In this document: positions 9,202 to 19,123 of the stretch, one piece after another | Layout of the letters: each line of letters opens with the position of its first letter | Position numbering within the stretch: the stretch's first letter is position 1 | NCBI RefSeq assembly: GCF_029210365.1 | Contig: NZ_JARGES010000027.1 | Span: 434,001 to 498,000, forward strand | Source of the DNA: Mesorhizobium sp. YIM 152430 | GTDB lineage: Bacteria; Pseudomonadota; Alphaproteobacteria; Rhizobiales; Rhizobiaceae | Length of the DNA stretch: 64,000 nt | Reading direction: 5' to 3' | Made by a program: the position numbers and the translations under genes | The notes under the pieces: generated by a model | Database searches by the model: none | What the model was told of the DNA's origin: nothing | Seen by the model: the letters and a program-made list of their open reading frames with translations, nothing else

Positions 9202-9663
9202 ATGAGGGCGCTTGCTTCCGGATCGCGCCGTCGGGAGAAATCCATCGCTCAGGGTCTCAGCCACATCACCTTCATCGTTCGCGATCTCGATCGCATGGAA
9301 ACGATCCTCGTCGGCGTCCTGGATGCCCGGAAGGTCTACGATAGCGGGTCCGACACGTTCTCCTTGTCGCGCGAGCGCTTCTTCCTGATCGGCGAAGAAC
9401 CGGACGCGGTCTGGGTTGCCGTCATGGAGGGCGAACCGCTGCCGTCGCGAAGCTACAATCACGTCGCATTCGCGATTCCCGATTCACGCTACGAAGAATA
9501 TTCGGCACGCGTCCGGTCATTCGGTCTCGACCTGCGCGAGGGGCGCAACCGTGTCGCGGGCGAAGGGCGGTCGATCAATTTCCACGATCACGACAACCAT
9601 CTTTTCGAGTTGCACACCGGCACGCTTCACGACCGCCTGCAACGTTACGCAAAGGGCAAGTAG
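9202..9663 (+). CDS. fosX: FosX-type fosfomycin resistance hydrolase
   Basis: FosX is a Mn-dependent glyoxalase-fold enzyme that adds water to fosfomycin. The protein matches rhizobial FosX closely. Metal ligands are visible as the His of GLSHITF, the His of YNHVAF and the Glu of HLFELHTG; FSLSRERFFLIG and GEGRSINFHDHDNH are family blocks. The only in-frame ATG (9202) lies 6 bp after the tRNA with no Shine-Dalgarno and adds 14 odd residues. The family start position instead falls on an ATC codon at 9244, which has GGGAG six bases before it. The true start is therefore uncertain (153 aa from ATG, 139 aa from ATC). Confidence 0.88.
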   Translation: MRALASGSRRREKSIAQGLSHITFIVRDLDRMETILVGVLDARKVYDSGSDTFSLSRERFFLIGEEPDAVWVAVMEGEPLPSRSYNHVAFAIPDSRYEEYSARVRSFGLDLREGRNRVAGEGRSINFHDHDNHLFELHTGTLHDRLQRYAKGK

Positions 9664-9735
9664 GGGGAGCAAGTAAGGATGCATTTTCGAGCATGAAGAA
9701 ACAGGCGACTACACAATCCAGTCGCATAAGATGGA

Positions 9736-10575
9736 TTATGGAACTGACGACTGTCGACGAAAGCCTGCCTGATCGCCAAACTCGATCGTCATTCCGTCAT
9801 AGGCAGGCTCGACATGAGCCGGCGTCTCCGCCGCTACCGTATCGTAGTCGAGCGGAATGTGCATGTGCGTCAGCACCGCCCGTTTCGGTTTCACTCGCTC
9901 GATAATCTCCAGCGCTTCGGCGAGCGAAAAATGGCTCGGATGACGCTTGTATTGCAGCGCGTCGACGATCAGCACGTCCAGCCCGTCGAGGCGCGCCATC
10001 GTGTCGGACGGAAACGCGCTGACGTCCGAGCAGTAAGCCAGATTGCCGATCCGGAAGCCGAGCGAGATGATGTCGCCATGAATCTGCGGTAGCGGCAGGA
10101 ACTCGATCGCGCCGCCCGGACCCTCGATCGCGAAGGCGTCGTCATGCGTGATGACGTGCGGATTGAGGATCGGCGGATAGGAACTGCCGGGCGGCGTCTC
10201 GAAGCAGTAGCCGAAGGAATCGCGCAACCGGTCGAGCGTCGGCCGGTCGGCATGAATGTCGATGCGCCTGCGCTGGACGAGCGCGAAGCCGCGCAGATCG
10301 TCGATGCCGTGAATATGGTCGGCGTGCGGGTGCGTGTAGACGGCCGCATCGACGGCTTCGACGCCGGCCGCGATCATCTGGTCGCGAAAATCCGGCCCGG
10401 TGTCGATGACGATCCGTGTCACGCCATGGACGCCGATCCGCTCCACCATGGCCGCCGCGCGCCGTCGCCGGTTGCGCGGATTGGACGGGTCGCAATTGCC
10501 CCAATCGCCGGTGATGCGCGGCACGCCCGGCGACGAGCCACACCCCAGGATCGTGAAGCGGTATCCAGCGCTCAT
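9736..10575 (-). CDS. MBL-fold metallohydrolase (PhnP-like)
   Basis: This 279-residue metallo-beta-lactamase-fold hydrolase of the PhnP/phosphodiesterase group has the metal-binding motif HPHADHIHGIDD near residue 81. It also has the N-terminal LGCGSSPGVPRI turn and later ligand regions (YCSDVSAFP, THMHIPLDY). Such enzymes often cleave cyclic ribose phosphates, but this subgroup next to tatD and metG is usually annotated only as MBL-fold. Its ATG overlaps the tatD stop as ATGA, so it is the last gene of the dac-tmk-holB-metG-tatD run. The substrate cannot be assigned from sequence. Confidence 0.9.
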   Translation of the reverse strand: MSAGYRFTILGCGSSPGVPRITGDWGNCDPSNPRNRRRRAAAMVERIGVHGVTRIVIDTGPDFRDQMIAAGVEAVDAAVYTHPHADHIHGIDDLRGFALVQRRRIDIHADRPTLDRLRDSFGYCFETPPGSSYPPILNPHVITHDDAFAIEGPGGAIEFLPLPQIHGDIISLGFRIGNLAYCSDVSAFPSDTMARLDGLDVLIVDALQYKRHPSHFSLAEALEIIERVKPKRAVLTHMHIPLDYDTVAAETPAHVEPAYDGMTIEFGDQAGFRRQSSVP

Positions 10576-11354
10576 CCCGGCCGCGGCATCTTCGAAAACA
10601 GGCGGAAGAAATTGTCGCTCGTCAGCCGGCCGATTTCGGTTTCGTCGACGCCGACCGTCTCCGCCAGCACGCGCGCGGTGTCGACGACGAAAGCCGGCTC
10701 GTTGCGCTTGCCGCGATTGGGCACCGGCGCGAGGAAAGGCGCGTCCGTTTCGACCAGCAGCCGGTCATGCGGAACGCGCTGCGCGATGTCGCGGATCTCC
10801 TGCGAGTTCCGAAATGTCAAAATCCCTGAAAACGAAACATAACCGCCCAACTCGGCGCCGATTTCGGCAAGCCGGGCGCCGGACGAAAAGCAATGCAGAA
10901 CAAAGGGAAAGGAACCTGTCTTCGACTCGTCTTCCAGGATCGAGATCATGTCCTCGTCGGCCGCGCGCGCATGGATGACGAGCGGCAGGCCGGTTTCCCG
11001 CGCCGCCTCGATATGCACGCGCAATCCATGCGCCTGAGCATCGCGCGGCGCCTTGTCATAGTGATAGTCGAGCCCCGCTTCGCCGATGGCCACCACTTTC
11101 GGATGCTCGCTGAGTTGGATGAGTTCAGCGGCGGTCACGTCGCGTTCCTCGCCGGCATTGTGCGGATGCGTGCCGACGGAGCAATAGACCGCGTCATAGG
11201 CCTCTGCGATCGCCCGGATTTGGTCGAAACGGCGAACGCGCGTCGATATCGTGACCATGCGCTCGACACCCGCTGCGCGCGCGCGCGCCACGACCGCGTC
11301 GCGCTCCTCGGCGAAGTCGGGAAAGTCGAGATGGCAATGGCTGTCGACCAGCAT
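10572..11354 (-). CDS. tatD: TatD-family metal-dependent DNase
   Basis: TatD proteins are TIM-barrel metal-dependent nucleases, 3'-5' exonucleases where tested. I start at the ATG at 11354 (260 residues, MLVDSHCHLDFPDF), since the HCH metal motif belongs at the N-terminus and upstream residues fall inside metG. Other ligand segments are IGEAGLDYHYD, LVIHARAADED, LHCFSSG and LVETDAPFLAP. The start lies 2 bp after the metG stop, and the end overlaps the MBL gene by 4 bp, consistent with one operon. Confidence 0.95.
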   Translation of the reverse strand: MLVDSHCHLDFPDFAEERDAVVARARAAGVERMVTISTRVRRFDQIRAIAEAYDAVYCSVGTHPHNAGEERDVTAAELIQLSEHPKVVAIGEAGLDYHYDKAPRDAQAHGLRVHIEAARETGLPLVIHARAADEDMISILEDESKTGSFPFVLHCFSSGARLAEIGAELGGYVSFSGILTFRNSQEIRDIAQRVPHDRLLVETDAPFLAPVPNRGKRNEPAFVVDTARVLAETVGVDETEIGRLTSDNFFRLFSKMPRPG

Positions 11355-11356
11355 CG

Positions 11357-12907
11357 TCAGGCGCCCTGCGCTTCCTGCTCCACATAACGCGGGAAAATGC
11401 CTTGCGGCGCGGGCAGTTCGGCACCCGGCTTCAGCCAGCCATCGGCCAGATGCGCGAATGTCCGGTCCTCGTTTTTCACCCCAAGCAGATCGAGCAGTTT
11501 GTCGGCCGACTGCGGAATGAAGGCAAGGCACAGAATACCGACACGGCGCAGCACTTCAGCCGTCGTGTAGAGCACAGTTTCCATCCGCGCCGGATCGGTC
11601 TTGCGCAGCGCCCAGGGCTCCTGCCCGGCGAAATAGCGATTGGCTTCGGCAACGACGCCGAAGATAGCGGCCAGCGCCGTGTGCAGAGCCTGCTGCCCCA
11701 TCGCTGCGCGCGCCGTGGCCAGCGCTTCCAGCGCCAGGTCGAGAATCGCCCGATCCACATCGGCCAGTTCGCCGCGTTGCGGCACCCTGCCCGCGCAATT
11801 CTTGGCGATCATCGACAGCGACCGCTGTGCAAGATTGCCGAGGTCGTTCGCAAGGTCCGCATTGGTGCGGTTGACGATCGCCTCGTGGCTGTAATTGCCG
11901 TCCTGTCCGAACGGCACTTCGCGCAGCAGGAAATACCGCAACTGGTCGAGGCCGTAATGCTCGACCAACGCGGACGGATCGATGACGTTTCCGACCGACT
12001 TCGACATCTTCTCCCCGCGGTTGAACACGAAGCCGTGGCTGAAGACACGCTTGGGCAAAGGAATGTCTGCCGACATCAGGAAGGCCGGCCAGTAGACGGC
12101 GTGAAACCGTGTGATGTCCTTGCCGATGACATGCAGATCGGCCGGCCAATAGCGCCAGAGCTCTGCGTTTTCATCAGGATAGCCGGCGGCGGTGATGTAG
12201 TTCGTCAGCGCGTCGACCCAGACATACATCACGTGTTTTTCGTCGCCCGGCACCGGAATGCCCCAGTCGAACGTCGTCCGGGAAATCGACAGATCCTTCA
12301 GTCCCGAACGCACGAAGCTGGCGACCTCGTTGCGGCGCTCGGCGGGACCGACGAAGTCCGGCCGGCGCTCGTAAAGATCGAGCAGCCGGTCCTGATAGGC
12401 CGACAGGCGGAAGAAGTAGCTTTCTTCCTCGACCCATTCGACAGGCGCTCCCTGCGGGCCGTAACGCACGCCATCGTCGCGAAGCTCGGTCTCGTCCTCG
12501 CCGAAATAAGCTTCGTCGCGCACCGAATACCAGCCGGCATAGCCGCCCTTGTAGATGTCGCCACTGGCTTCCATCGCCTTCCAGATCGCCTGCGAGGCGT
12601 GCTTGTGACGCTCCTCGCTGGTGCGGATGAAGTCGTCGTTAGACGCGTTGAGAAGTGTCGCCATCTGCTTGAATTCGGACGAATTCCTGTCGGCGAGTTC
12701 CTTCGGCGAGATGCCTTCCTTGCGAGCCGTCTGAAGCATCTTGATGCCATGCTCGTCCGTGCCGGTCAGAAAGCGGACGTCCTTGCCGTCGAGCCGCTGA
12801 AAGCGCGCCAGCGCGTCGGTGGCGATCAGCTCGTAGGCGTGACCGATATGAGGCTTGCCATTGGGATAGGAAATTGCGGTCGTGATGTAGAATTTCTCGG
12901 CTGCCAT
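11357..12907 (-). CDS. metG: Methionyl-tRNA synthetase
   Basis: This class I aminoacyl-tRNA synthetase charges tRNA-Met and initiator tRNA. The 516-residue form has the HIGH signature in [13 protein letters not shown] near residue 17, the [12 protein letters not shown] loop near residue 300, and an alpha-helical anticodon domain. It lacks the C-terminal dimerisation domain, as do the short MetG proteins of alphaproteobacteria. The knuckle region between the two signatures has no clear four-cysteine zinc site, matching the zinc-free subtype. It lies between holB and tatD, cotranscribed with tatD (2-bp gap). Confidence 0.97.
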   Translation of the reverse strand: MAAEKFYITTAISYPNGKPHIGHAYELIATDALARFQRLDGKDVRFLTGTDEHGIKMLQTARKEGISPKELADRNSSEFKQMATLLNASNDDFIRTSEERHKHASQAIWKAMEASGDIYKGGYAGWYSVRDEAYFGEDETELRDDGVRYGPQGAPVEWVEEESYFFRLSAYQDRLLDLYERRPDFVGPAERRNEVASFVRSGLKDLSISRTTFDWGIPVPGDEKHVMYVWVDALTNYITAAGYPDENAELWRYWPADLHVIGKDITRFHAVYWPAFLMSADIPLPKRVFSHGFVFNRGEKMSKSVGNVIDPSALVEHYGLDQLRYFLLREVPFGQDGNYSHEAIVNRTNADLANDLGNLAQRSLSMIAKNCAGRVPQRGELADVDRAILDLALEALATARAAMGQQALHTALAAIFGVVAEANRYFAGQEPWALRKTDPARMETVLYTTAEVLRRVGILCLAFIPQSADKLLDLLGVKNEDRTFAHLADGWLKPGAELPAPQGIFPRYVEQEAQGA

Positions 12908-13030
12908 GCGCTCGCTCGGTCACTGGAGCATCGGTCCGGGAGAAAACACCGGTATTTGAATCGTCCGATGCTCAATCGGATCTGGTCGCGGTCACATAGA
13001 CCACGAACCGGCATTTGGCCAGACGCTCAA

Positions 13031-14083
13031 TCAGTGCGCGCCGCAAAGCTGGCCGAGCAGCCCGACGACATGTTGGCGCTTGTCGAGATTGTAGGTGTCG
13101 GCGTCGATGATGCGCTGGCGAAACGCCGCCCACTGCGCTGCAAGCCGCGCAGCCAGTTCGGCGTCGCCCCCATACCCGGCGGCCTGTGCCCTCGCCTCCG
13201 CGATCCCCGCGACATGCTCGTTGAAGAGCCGGAACTGAACCGTCGCGTCACGGCCGCCGACGGCATCCGCAATTCGGTAGGCGGCGGCGGCATCGAACTT
13301 TCCGCTGGAGACCAGGGCATCGACCGCATTGGCGATGTCGAGTCCGCCGAACTGCGTCAGCAACAGCGCCTGGCGAACGCTGCCGGCGGCCTTTGCCGCA
13401 AGATCATCGGCCGGAACGTCTTCGGTCGCTTCCGACCCTGGCGAAACCGCACGCAAGGCAGCGATGAGATCGTCGCTCGCCAGGGGCCTCAGTTTCAGAA
13501 GCTGGCAGCGTGATCGGATCGTCGGCAGCATTCGGCCGATCGAATGAACGATCAGCAGAAAGAGTACACGCGGCGGCGGCTCCTCGAGGCTCTTCAAGAG
13601 CGCATTCGCCGCATTTCGGTTCATGTCGTCGGCAGCGTCGACGATGACGACCCTGTGGCCGCCGTCATGGGCGGTCATCGACAGGAACCGCCCGACCCGG
13701 CGAACCTCGTCGACGGTGACGGCCGACTTGAAACCGGCGCCGCGGTCGGCGGCGGGCCGCGTCAGGTGCAGAAGCGAGGGATGCGCGCCCTGCGCCATCA
13801 GGCGAAACAGTGTGGACGCGGTGTCCGGCCGCGCGAGCGTCGATGGCGCGTGGGCCGGATCGGGATTGGCGAGAAGGTAATGGGCCAGGCGAAAGGCAAA
13901 GGTCGCCTTGCCGATCCCGCGCGGTCCGGAAAGGATCAGCGCATGGTGGAATTTGCCGGATCGGTAGGCGCGCGCCAGTTCGTCGCCTTCCTCGACATGG
14001 CCGAACAGTTCGGCGTGCTCTACCGGTTCGGGCACTTCGGGAATGCTGTCATACTGTTCCGGCGCAGTGCGTTCAAAGGTCAT
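13031..14083 (-). CDS. holB: DNA polymerase III delta' subunit
   Basis: This is the clamp-loader subunit that helps place the beta clamp on DNA. I use the ATG at 14083 (350 residues, [10 protein letters not shown]) instead of a TTG two codons earlier. The P-loop-like [12 protein letters not shown] is near residue 54, [10 protein letters not shown] and [17 protein letters not shown] form the AAA+ core, and LKSLEEPP is the typical sensor segment. The start overlaps the tmk stop by 11 bp, so the pair is translationally coupled as in other alphaproteobacteria. Confidence 0.95.
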   Translation of the reverse strand: MTFERTAPEQYDSIPEVPEPVEHAELFGHVEEGDELARAYRSGKFHHALILSGPRGIGKATFAFRLAHYLLANPDPAHAPSTLARPDTASTLFRLMAQGAHPSLLHLTRPAADRGAGFKSAVTVDEVRRVGRFLSMTAHDGGHRVVIVDAADDMNRNAANALLKSLEEPPPRVLFLLIVHSIGRMLPTIRSRCQLLKLRPLASDDLIAALRAVSPGSEATEDVPADDLAAKAAGSVRQALLLTQFGGLDIANAVDALVSSGKFDAAAAYRIADAVGGRDATVQFRLFNEHVAGIAEARAQAAGYGGDAELAARLAAQWAAFRQRIIDADTYNLDKRQHVVGLLGQLCGAH

Positions 14084-14741
14084 CGGCAACCTGCAACAGG
14101 CTCCCGGCGGGCGCGATTACCTTGGCGACGCGGTCCCATATGGCGTCGGCCACATCGTCCTGGTCTTTGGAAGCATCGATGATGATGCAACGGGCAGGCT
14201 CCGCGCGCGCGATGTCGATATAGGCTTCCCGGCGCTCTTCATGCAGCGCCAGGTCTTCCTTTTCATAACGATCGGCGTCGTCAGAGCCGCGCCGGCTTGC
14301 GGCGCGGCGCATTCCCTCCACCGGGTCGAGATCGAGGATGATGGTCAGGTCCGGCATCATGCCGTTGATGGCAATGCCTTCCAGGGCACTCATGAATGTC
14401 TTGTCGAGCCTTCCCGAGACGCCCTGATAGACGCGCGAGGAATCGAGAAACCGGTCGCACAGCACGGTCTTGCCTGCGGCGATCGCCGGGCGGATGATCT
14501 GCTCGACATGGTCGGAACGTGCGGCAGCGAATAGCATCGCCTCCATCGCCGGCCCGAACGGCTCGGCCGCGCCGGAAAGGAGCACATGGCGCACCGCCTC
14601 GCCGCCGGCCGAACCGCCCGGTTCGCGCGAGACGACGACTTCGTGGCCCTCCGCCTCCAAGCGATCGGCCAAAAGCCGGATCTGCGTCGACTTGCCCGCC
14701 CCCTCGCCGCCCTCGAAAGTGATGAAATGTCCTCTTGGCAA
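14073..14741 (-). CDS. tmk: Thymidylate kinase
   Basis: Tmk phosphorylates dTMP to dTDP for DNA synthesis. The P-loop is [12 protein letters not shown] at residues 9-20, the DR(Y/F)-type segment is [13 protein letters not shown], and the LID region is basic (RRAASRRGS). The 222-residue protein starts at a TTG (14741). No ATG or GTG is available in frame before an upstream stop, and AAGGA sits 6 nt before the TTG, which supports this start. It is followed by holB with an 11-bp overlap. Confidence 0.96.
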   Translation of the reverse strand: MPRGHFITFEGGEGAGKSTQIRLLADRLEAEGHEVVVSREPGGSAGGEAVRHVLLSGAAEPFGPAMEAMLFAAARSDHVEQIIRPAIAAGKTVLCDRFLDSSRVYQGVSGRLDKTFMSALEGIAINGMMPDLTIILDLDPVEGMRRAASRRGSDDADRYEKEDLALHEERREAYIDIARAEPARCIIIDASKDQDDVADAIWDRVAKVIAPAGSLLQVADDL

Positions 14742-14838
14742 TGCGCATCCTTTCGCCGGTCACCGACTCGCATCAGCGCCTAACAGATAATGGCTTCGGG
14801 TGCCAAATGCGACGAACCCGCGCAAGCAGGCGAGCAGA

Positions 14839-16002
14839 TCAGCGAATCCAGCCGATCGCCAGTTCCTCGATGGCGTCGAGCGCGCGCTGGTGCAGCTTTC
14901 CGGTCGCGACCGATTCGGCGGCAAAGAGCGGCGTCTCCTGGCTCATCGCCTCTCCGATCCAAACGCGCAGCGTGCCGATCCGCGCGCCCTCCTCCACCGG
15001 CGCGATGACCGGGCCGTCATAGACGATGCGCGCGACGAGGCGGTCGCGATTGGTCAGCGGCACGAACAGCGAGATCGGTCCGTTCGAGCGCAGGCCGACG
15101 CCCCCCTTCGCGCCGCCATAGACCTTGGCCTCGCCGACGATCTCGTCGGCGGCGAAGACCTGATACTTGTCGAAGGCGCGCATTCCCCAGTCGAGGATCT
15201 TGCGCGCTTCCTCCGCGCGCTGCGCGTCGCTTTCCATGCCGCTGAGCGCCACGAAGAGACGCCGGTCGTCGCGTGCGACCGAACCGACGATGCCATAGCC
15301 CGATTCCTGGGTGAAGCCGGTCTTCATGCCGTCGGCGCCGATATTCATGCGCAAAAGCGGATTGCGGTTGCGCTGCGTGATGTTGTTCCAAGTGAATTCG
15401 GGCTGCGCGTAATAGGCGTAATAGTCCGGATACTCGGTCCAGATATGATGCGCGAGCATGGCAAGTTCGCGCACCGTCACGACCTGCCCTTCGGCCGGCA
15501 GTCCGGTCGAATTCTTGAACACCGACCGCGTCATGCCGATTTCGCGCGCGCGCTCGGTCATGAGTTGCGCGAAATTCTCCTCCGAACCGGCCATTCCCTC
15601 GGCAATGATGATGCAACCGTCATTGGCCGACTGGACGATGACACCCTGGATCAGGTTCTCGAGCGTGATCGATGAGCGCACCTCGGCGAACATGGTCGAC
15701 CCGCCCGACATCGCCCCGCCCGTCCGCCACGCATTCTCGGAAACGAAGAATTCGTCCTGCAATGTCAGCCGGCCAGTCTTCAATGCGTTGAAGACGACTT
15801 CCATCGTCATCAGCTTGGCGAGCGAGGCGGGTGGGATCGGCGCGTCGGGATTTTTCGAGAAGAGGACTGTCCCGGTGTCAGCGTCGATCATGAAGCCTGT
15901 TTGCGCGCGGGTTTCGAAAAGCTGTGCCGACGCGCCGGAGGCAAGACCCGTCAGCAGCAGGAATGCGGTCAGGACTACGCCCAGAATTCGCCGATCATAC
16001 AT
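14839..16002 (-). CDS. dacC: D-alanyl-D-alanine carboxypeptidase (PBP5/6 type)
   Basis: This periplasmic penicillin-binding protein trims the terminal D-Ala from peptidoglycan stem peptides. The 387 residues include a signal peptide (VLTAFLLLTGLASGASAQ), the active-site tetrad SLAK in PPASLAKLM, SAN in QSANDGC, and KTG in GMKTGFTQESG. A beta-rich C-terminal PBP5 domain follows and ends in an amphipathic helix suited to membrane association (ALDAIEELAIGWIR). It heads the dac-tmk-holB-metG run. A second paralogue with a SPOR domain is at 56968. Confidence 0.95.
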   Translation of the reverse strand: MYDRRILGVVLTAFLLLTGLASGASAQLFETRAQTGFMIDADTGTVLFSKNPDAPIPPASLAKLMTMEVVFNALKTGRLTLQDEFFVSENAWRTGGAMSGGSTMFAEVRSSITLENLIQGVIVQSANDGCIIIAEGMAGSEENFAQLMTERAREIGMTRSVFKNSTGLPAEGQVVTVRELAMLAHHIWTEYPDYYAYYAQPEFTWNNITQRNRNPLLRMNIGADGMKTGFTQESGYGIVGSVARDDRRLFVALSGMESDAQRAEEARKILDWGMRAFDKYQVFAADEIVGEAKVYGGAKGGVGLRSNGPISLFVPLTNRDRLVARIVYDGPVIAPVEEGARIGTLRVWIGEAMSQETPLFAAESVATGKLHQRALDAIEELAIGWIR

Positions 16003-16077
16003 TGCCCTACCCCATAACTGCCCCTTGCCTGAAGGCTAGCACCGGGTCGGGCGATTTCGCAACTCAACCTGGCGCGA

Positions 16078-16488
16078 TCAGTCGATCTGGCCGAGCCATT
16101 GCAGGATCGCCACCGTACCGCCCGCGACGACCGCGCCCATCGCCGTGCCCCAGCCGGTATCGACCAGCGCGACGATGCCATCATAGCCGCGCAGGACCGA
16201 CAAATTGGTGAAATTATAAGTGAGATAGGCGAAGAAGCCGAACAACGCTCCATTCAACGCCGCTGCCTGCCACGCCCCTGCCGCCATGCCGGCTGCAACC
16301 CCGAAATAAACGAGGCCGATGATGTAAATTGCATAGAAGATGGCCGCGACACCCCAGCGCGGCTGATCGAGCAGAAGGTCGCCCATCCGGCTCGCATAGA
16401 AATTGCGGGCAACGACGCCAAGCCAGAGCGCGTCGAGGATGAGGAAGAGGACCAGGGCGATCCCGTAGGCGGAAAGATATTTGGTCAT
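16078..16488 (-). CDS. DUF2177 family membrane protein
   Basis: The protein has 136 residues with four predicted membrane helices and the DUF2177 signature near the N-terminus (LFLILDALWLGVVARNFY) plus LTYNFTNLSVLRGY in the middle. Members are small integral inner-membrane proteins of unknown function found across proteobacteria. It lies alone between tgt and the DD-carboxypeptidase gene on the same strand, 39 bp after the tgt stop. Nothing in the sequence points to a substrate or partner. Confidence 0.88.
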   Translation of the reverse strand: MTKYLSAYGIALVLFLILDALWLGVVARNFYASRMGDLLLDQPRWGVAAIFYAIYIIGLVYFGVAAGMAAGAWQAAALNGALFGFFAYLTYNFTNLSVLRGYDGIVALVDTGWGTAMGAVVAGGTVAILQWLGQID

Positions 16489-16527
16489 CTGGCGATCCCG
16501 GTTGCTGAGACGAACCTGTCTACGCCG

Positions 16528-17658
16528 TCAAAGCGCCGGCAGATCGCCCCGCGCCCAGTTTTCCGTGATCTCGCCTGCCCTGTCCGCAAACCGCTCCGCC
16601 TCGATGGCGCTTCTGATATCGGCCATAAGCGACTGATAATAGGACAGATTGTTCCAGGTCAGGAGCATTCCGGCAAGCGATTCGCCGGATTTGACGAGGT
16701 GATGCAGATAGGCGCGGCTGTAGTCCCGCGCGGCAGGACAGTCGCTTTCCTCGTCGAGCGGGCGATGGTCCTCGGCATGGCGCGCGTTCTTCAGGTTGAT
16801 CTTGCCGCGCCGCGTATAGGCAAGCCCGTGGCGGCCGGCGCGCGTCGGCATCACGCAGTCGAACATGTCGATGCCACGAGCGACCGATTTCAGGATGTCG
16901 TCGGGCGTGCCGACGCCCATCAGATAGCGCGGTTTGTTCCCCGGAAGCAGCGGATTGGTCACCTCCAGCATGTCCAGCATCACCTGCTGCGGCTCGCCAA
17001 CTGCCAGCCCGCCGACTGCATAGCCCTTCAGATCGAGATCGCGCAGCGCCACTGCCGAGCGCTCGCGAAGGGCCGGCACGTCGCCGCCCTGCACGATGCC
17101 GAACATCGACTTGCCGGGCTGCGTGCCGAACGCCGCCTTGCAGCGCTCCGCCCAGCGCAACGACAGTTCCATCGCCTTCTCGATCGCCTTGTGCTCGGCC
17201 GGCAGCGCCGTGCATTCGTCGAGCTGCATCTGGATGTCGCTGTCCAGAAGCCCCTGGATCTCGATCGACCGCTCCGGGGACATCTCGTAGACGGTGCCGT
17301 CGATATGCGAGCGGAACTTCACGCCCTGTTCGGTGATCTTGCGCAACTGCGCCAGCGACATGACTTGGAACCCGCCCGAATCCGTCAGGATCGGGTGCGG
17401 CCAGCGGGCGAATTCATGAAGGCCGCCCAACCGCGCAACGCGCTCTGCGCCGGGACGCAGCATCAGGTGATAGGTGTTGCCGAGGATGATGTCCGAGCCG
17501 AGGTCGCGCACCTGGTCGAGATACATCGCCTTGACCGTGCCGCCCGTCCCGACCGGCATGAAAGCCGGCGTGCGGATCGTGCCGCGCGGCATGGTGATCT
17601 CACCGCGCCGCGCCGCGCCGTCGCTCGCAAGCACGCGGAACTCGAAATTCTCGGTCAT
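16528..17658 (-). CDS. tgt: Queuine/preQ1 tRNA-guanine transglycosylase Tgt
   Basis: Tgt swaps guanine-34 of GUN-anticodon tRNAs for preQ1 in queuosine synthesis. The 376 residues have the usual length and intact catalytic regions: [21 protein letters not shown] and [12 protein letters not shown]. The C-terminal zinc site is degraded. Where the family has CxCxxC and a later His, this protein reads [17 protein letters not shown] and then [10 protein letters not shown], so only one cysteine of the four ligands remains. The start overlaps queA by 4 bp (ATGA), so the two queuosine genes are coupled. Confidence 0.96.
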   Translation of the reverse strand: MTENFEFRVLASDGAARRGEITMPRGTIRTPAFMPVGTGGTVKAMYLDQVRDLGSDIILGNTYHLMLRPGAERVARLGGLHEFARWPHPILTDSGGFQVMSLAQLRKITEQGVKFRSHIDGTVYEMSPERSIEIQGLLDSDIQMQLDECTALPAEHKAIEKAMELSLRWAERCKAAFGTQPGKSMFGIVQGGDVPALRERSAVALRDLDLKGYAVGGLAVGEPQQVMLDMLEVTNPLLPGNKPRYLMGVGTPDDILKSVARGIDMFDCVMPTRAGRHGLAYTRRGKINLKNARHAEDHRPLDEESDCPAARDYSRAYLHHLVKSGESLAGMLLTWNNLSYYQSLMADIRSAIEAERFADRAGEITENWARGDLPAL

Positions 17659-18731
17659 CGATCATCCGATCTGAAGAGCAGGCTCGAATCGCCGTAGGAG
17701 TAGAACCGGTAGCGGTTCTCGATCGCATGGGCATAGGCCGCACGCATCCGCTCGGTGCCGGCAAAGGCCGAAACGAGCATGAAGAGGGTCGAGCGCGGCA
17801 GGTGGAAATTGGTCATCAGCACGTCCACGGCCTTGAAGCGGTAGCCGGGCGTGATGAAGATGTCGGTCGGGCCGGACCATGGCGCGATCGTGCCATCCTC
17901 GCGCGCGGCGCTTTCGAGCAATCGCAGCGATGTCGTGCCGACCGCGACGATGCGTCCGCCCCCGGCGCGCACGGCGTTCAACCGTTCGGCCGTCGCGGCG
18001 TCGATCGTCCCGATCTCGGCGTGCATCTTGTGGTCGTCCGTGTCGTCGGCCTTGACTGGCAGGAACGTGCCTGCGCCGACATGAAGCGTGACGAAGGCGG
18101 TCTGCGCGCCGGCCGCGCCCACGGCGGCCAGCAGGTCCGGCGTGAAGTGCAGCCCCGCCGTCGGCGCGGCGACAGCCCCCTCCTCGCGCGCATAGACCGT
18201 CTGGTAGTCCTCGCGATCGCGCGCGTCCTCCGGGCGCTTCGAGGCGATATAGGGAGGCAGCGGAATATGGCCGACGGCGTGCAGCGCCTCGTCGAGAAAC
18301 GCGCCCGACAGGTCGAAGGCGAGCGTCACCTCCCCCGCCTCGCCCTTCTCGCGCACTTCGGCGGTCAGCCGTCCGGCAAGGCACATCGATCCGCCGTGGC
18401 CGAATTCGATCCGGTCGCCGACCTTCAGCCGCTTGGCGGGGCGTGCAAACGCCTTCCAGCAATCGGGCGCCATGCGCATGTGCAGCGTCAGGTCGATCTC
18501 GCTGACCGCATCGCCGCGCCGGCGCAGGCCCGTCAACTGTGCCGGAATGACCTTGGTGTCGTTGAATACCAGCATGTCGCCAGGCCGCAAGAACGAGGGC
18601 AGGCCTCGAACCGCGTGGTCGGCAAGACCCTCCGGCTTGACGACCAGCATCTTCGCCGCATCGCGCGGTTCGGCCGGCCGCAAGGCGATCCGGTCCTCCG
18701 GCAGTTCGAAATCGAAAAGATCGACGCGCAT
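17655..18731 (-). CDS. queA: tRNA preQ1(34) S-adenosylmethionine ribosyltransferase-isomerase QueA
   Basis: QueA transfers and rearranges the ribosyl part of S-adenosylmethionine onto preQ1-tRNA to make epoxyqueuosine, directly after Tgt. The 358-residue protein begins [19 protein letters not shown], the standard family start. It contains [32 protein letters not shown] and [17 protein letters not shown]. It is coupled to tgt by an ATGA overlap and follows a small secreted-protein gene by 5 bp, suggesting a ppi-ppi-hyp-queA-tgt transcription unit. Confidence 0.97.
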   Translation of the reverse strand: MRVDLFDFELPEDRIALRPAEPRDAAKMLVVKPEGLADHAVRGLPSFLRPGDMLVFNDTKVIPAQLTGLRRRGDAVSEIDLTLHMRMAPDCWKAFARPAKRLKVGDRIEFGHGGSMCLAGRLTAEVREKGEAGEVTLAFDLSGAFLDEALHAVGHIPLPPYIASKRPEDARDREDYQTVYAREEGAVAAPTAGLHFTPDLLAAVGAAGAQTAFVTLHVGAGTFLPVKADDTDDHKMHAEIGTIDAATAERLNAVRAGGGRIVAVGTTSLRLLESAAREDGTIAPWSGPTDIFITPGYRFKAVDVLMTNFHLPRSTLFMLVSAFAGTERMRAAYAHAIENRYRFYSYGDSSLLFRSDDR

Positions 18732-18736
18732 GGCGG

Positions 18737-19123
18737 TCAGGGCCCCACGCAGGTCAGCGCATGGGCGCCCTGACCGGCGATCCGCAGCGTGCCGGCCGTC
18801 ACTTGATCATGTTCTTCGGTGGCGGACAGAAGCCGCAGTTCGGCGACAATCCGCTCGATGTTCGGGTCGGTGAAGTCGACGACGACAAGATCTCCGTGTC
18901 GCGCCGCCTGGCCGACGACGACCGGCTGGCCGTCTCCGTCCTCAAGCGTCGTCCAGCCTCCCTCGCCTGCCGCGATCGTGGCCCCGGCGACGGAGAGCAC
19001 CGGCAGGCTGGCGAGCGTCAGTTCGACCGAAGCGCCGTCATCGGAGACGCAAGCAATCGTGCCGGAAGCGTGGGCGCTCCCGGCACAAAGGGCCATCATC
19101 AATAGTGTGGCCGCGCGTCGCAT
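18737..19123 (-). CDS. Small secreted protein, unknown function
   Basis: The gene encodes 128 residues from the ATG at 19123, which overlaps the upstream cyclophilin stop by one base (TGATG). A signal peptide covers about residues 1-20 ([19 protein letters not shown]). The mature part is short, acidic and beta-rich, with two cysteines (ACVSDD and LTCVGP) that could pair. I recognise no domain. Its fixed place between ppiB and queA suggests cotranscription only; no role follows from that. Confidence 0.7.
   Translation of the reverse strand: MRRAATLLMMALCAGSAHASGTIACVSDDGASVELTLASLPVLSVAGATIAAGEGGWTTLEDGDGQPVVVGQAARHGDLVVVDFTDPNIERIVAELRLLSATEEHDQVTAGTLRIAGQGAHALTCVGP

Noticed and set aside
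11402-13513. A 700-codon open frame on the plus strand opposite metG and holB
   Set aside because: It has no recognisable motif and its codons mirror the true genes; long antisense frames are normal in GC-rich coding DNA.
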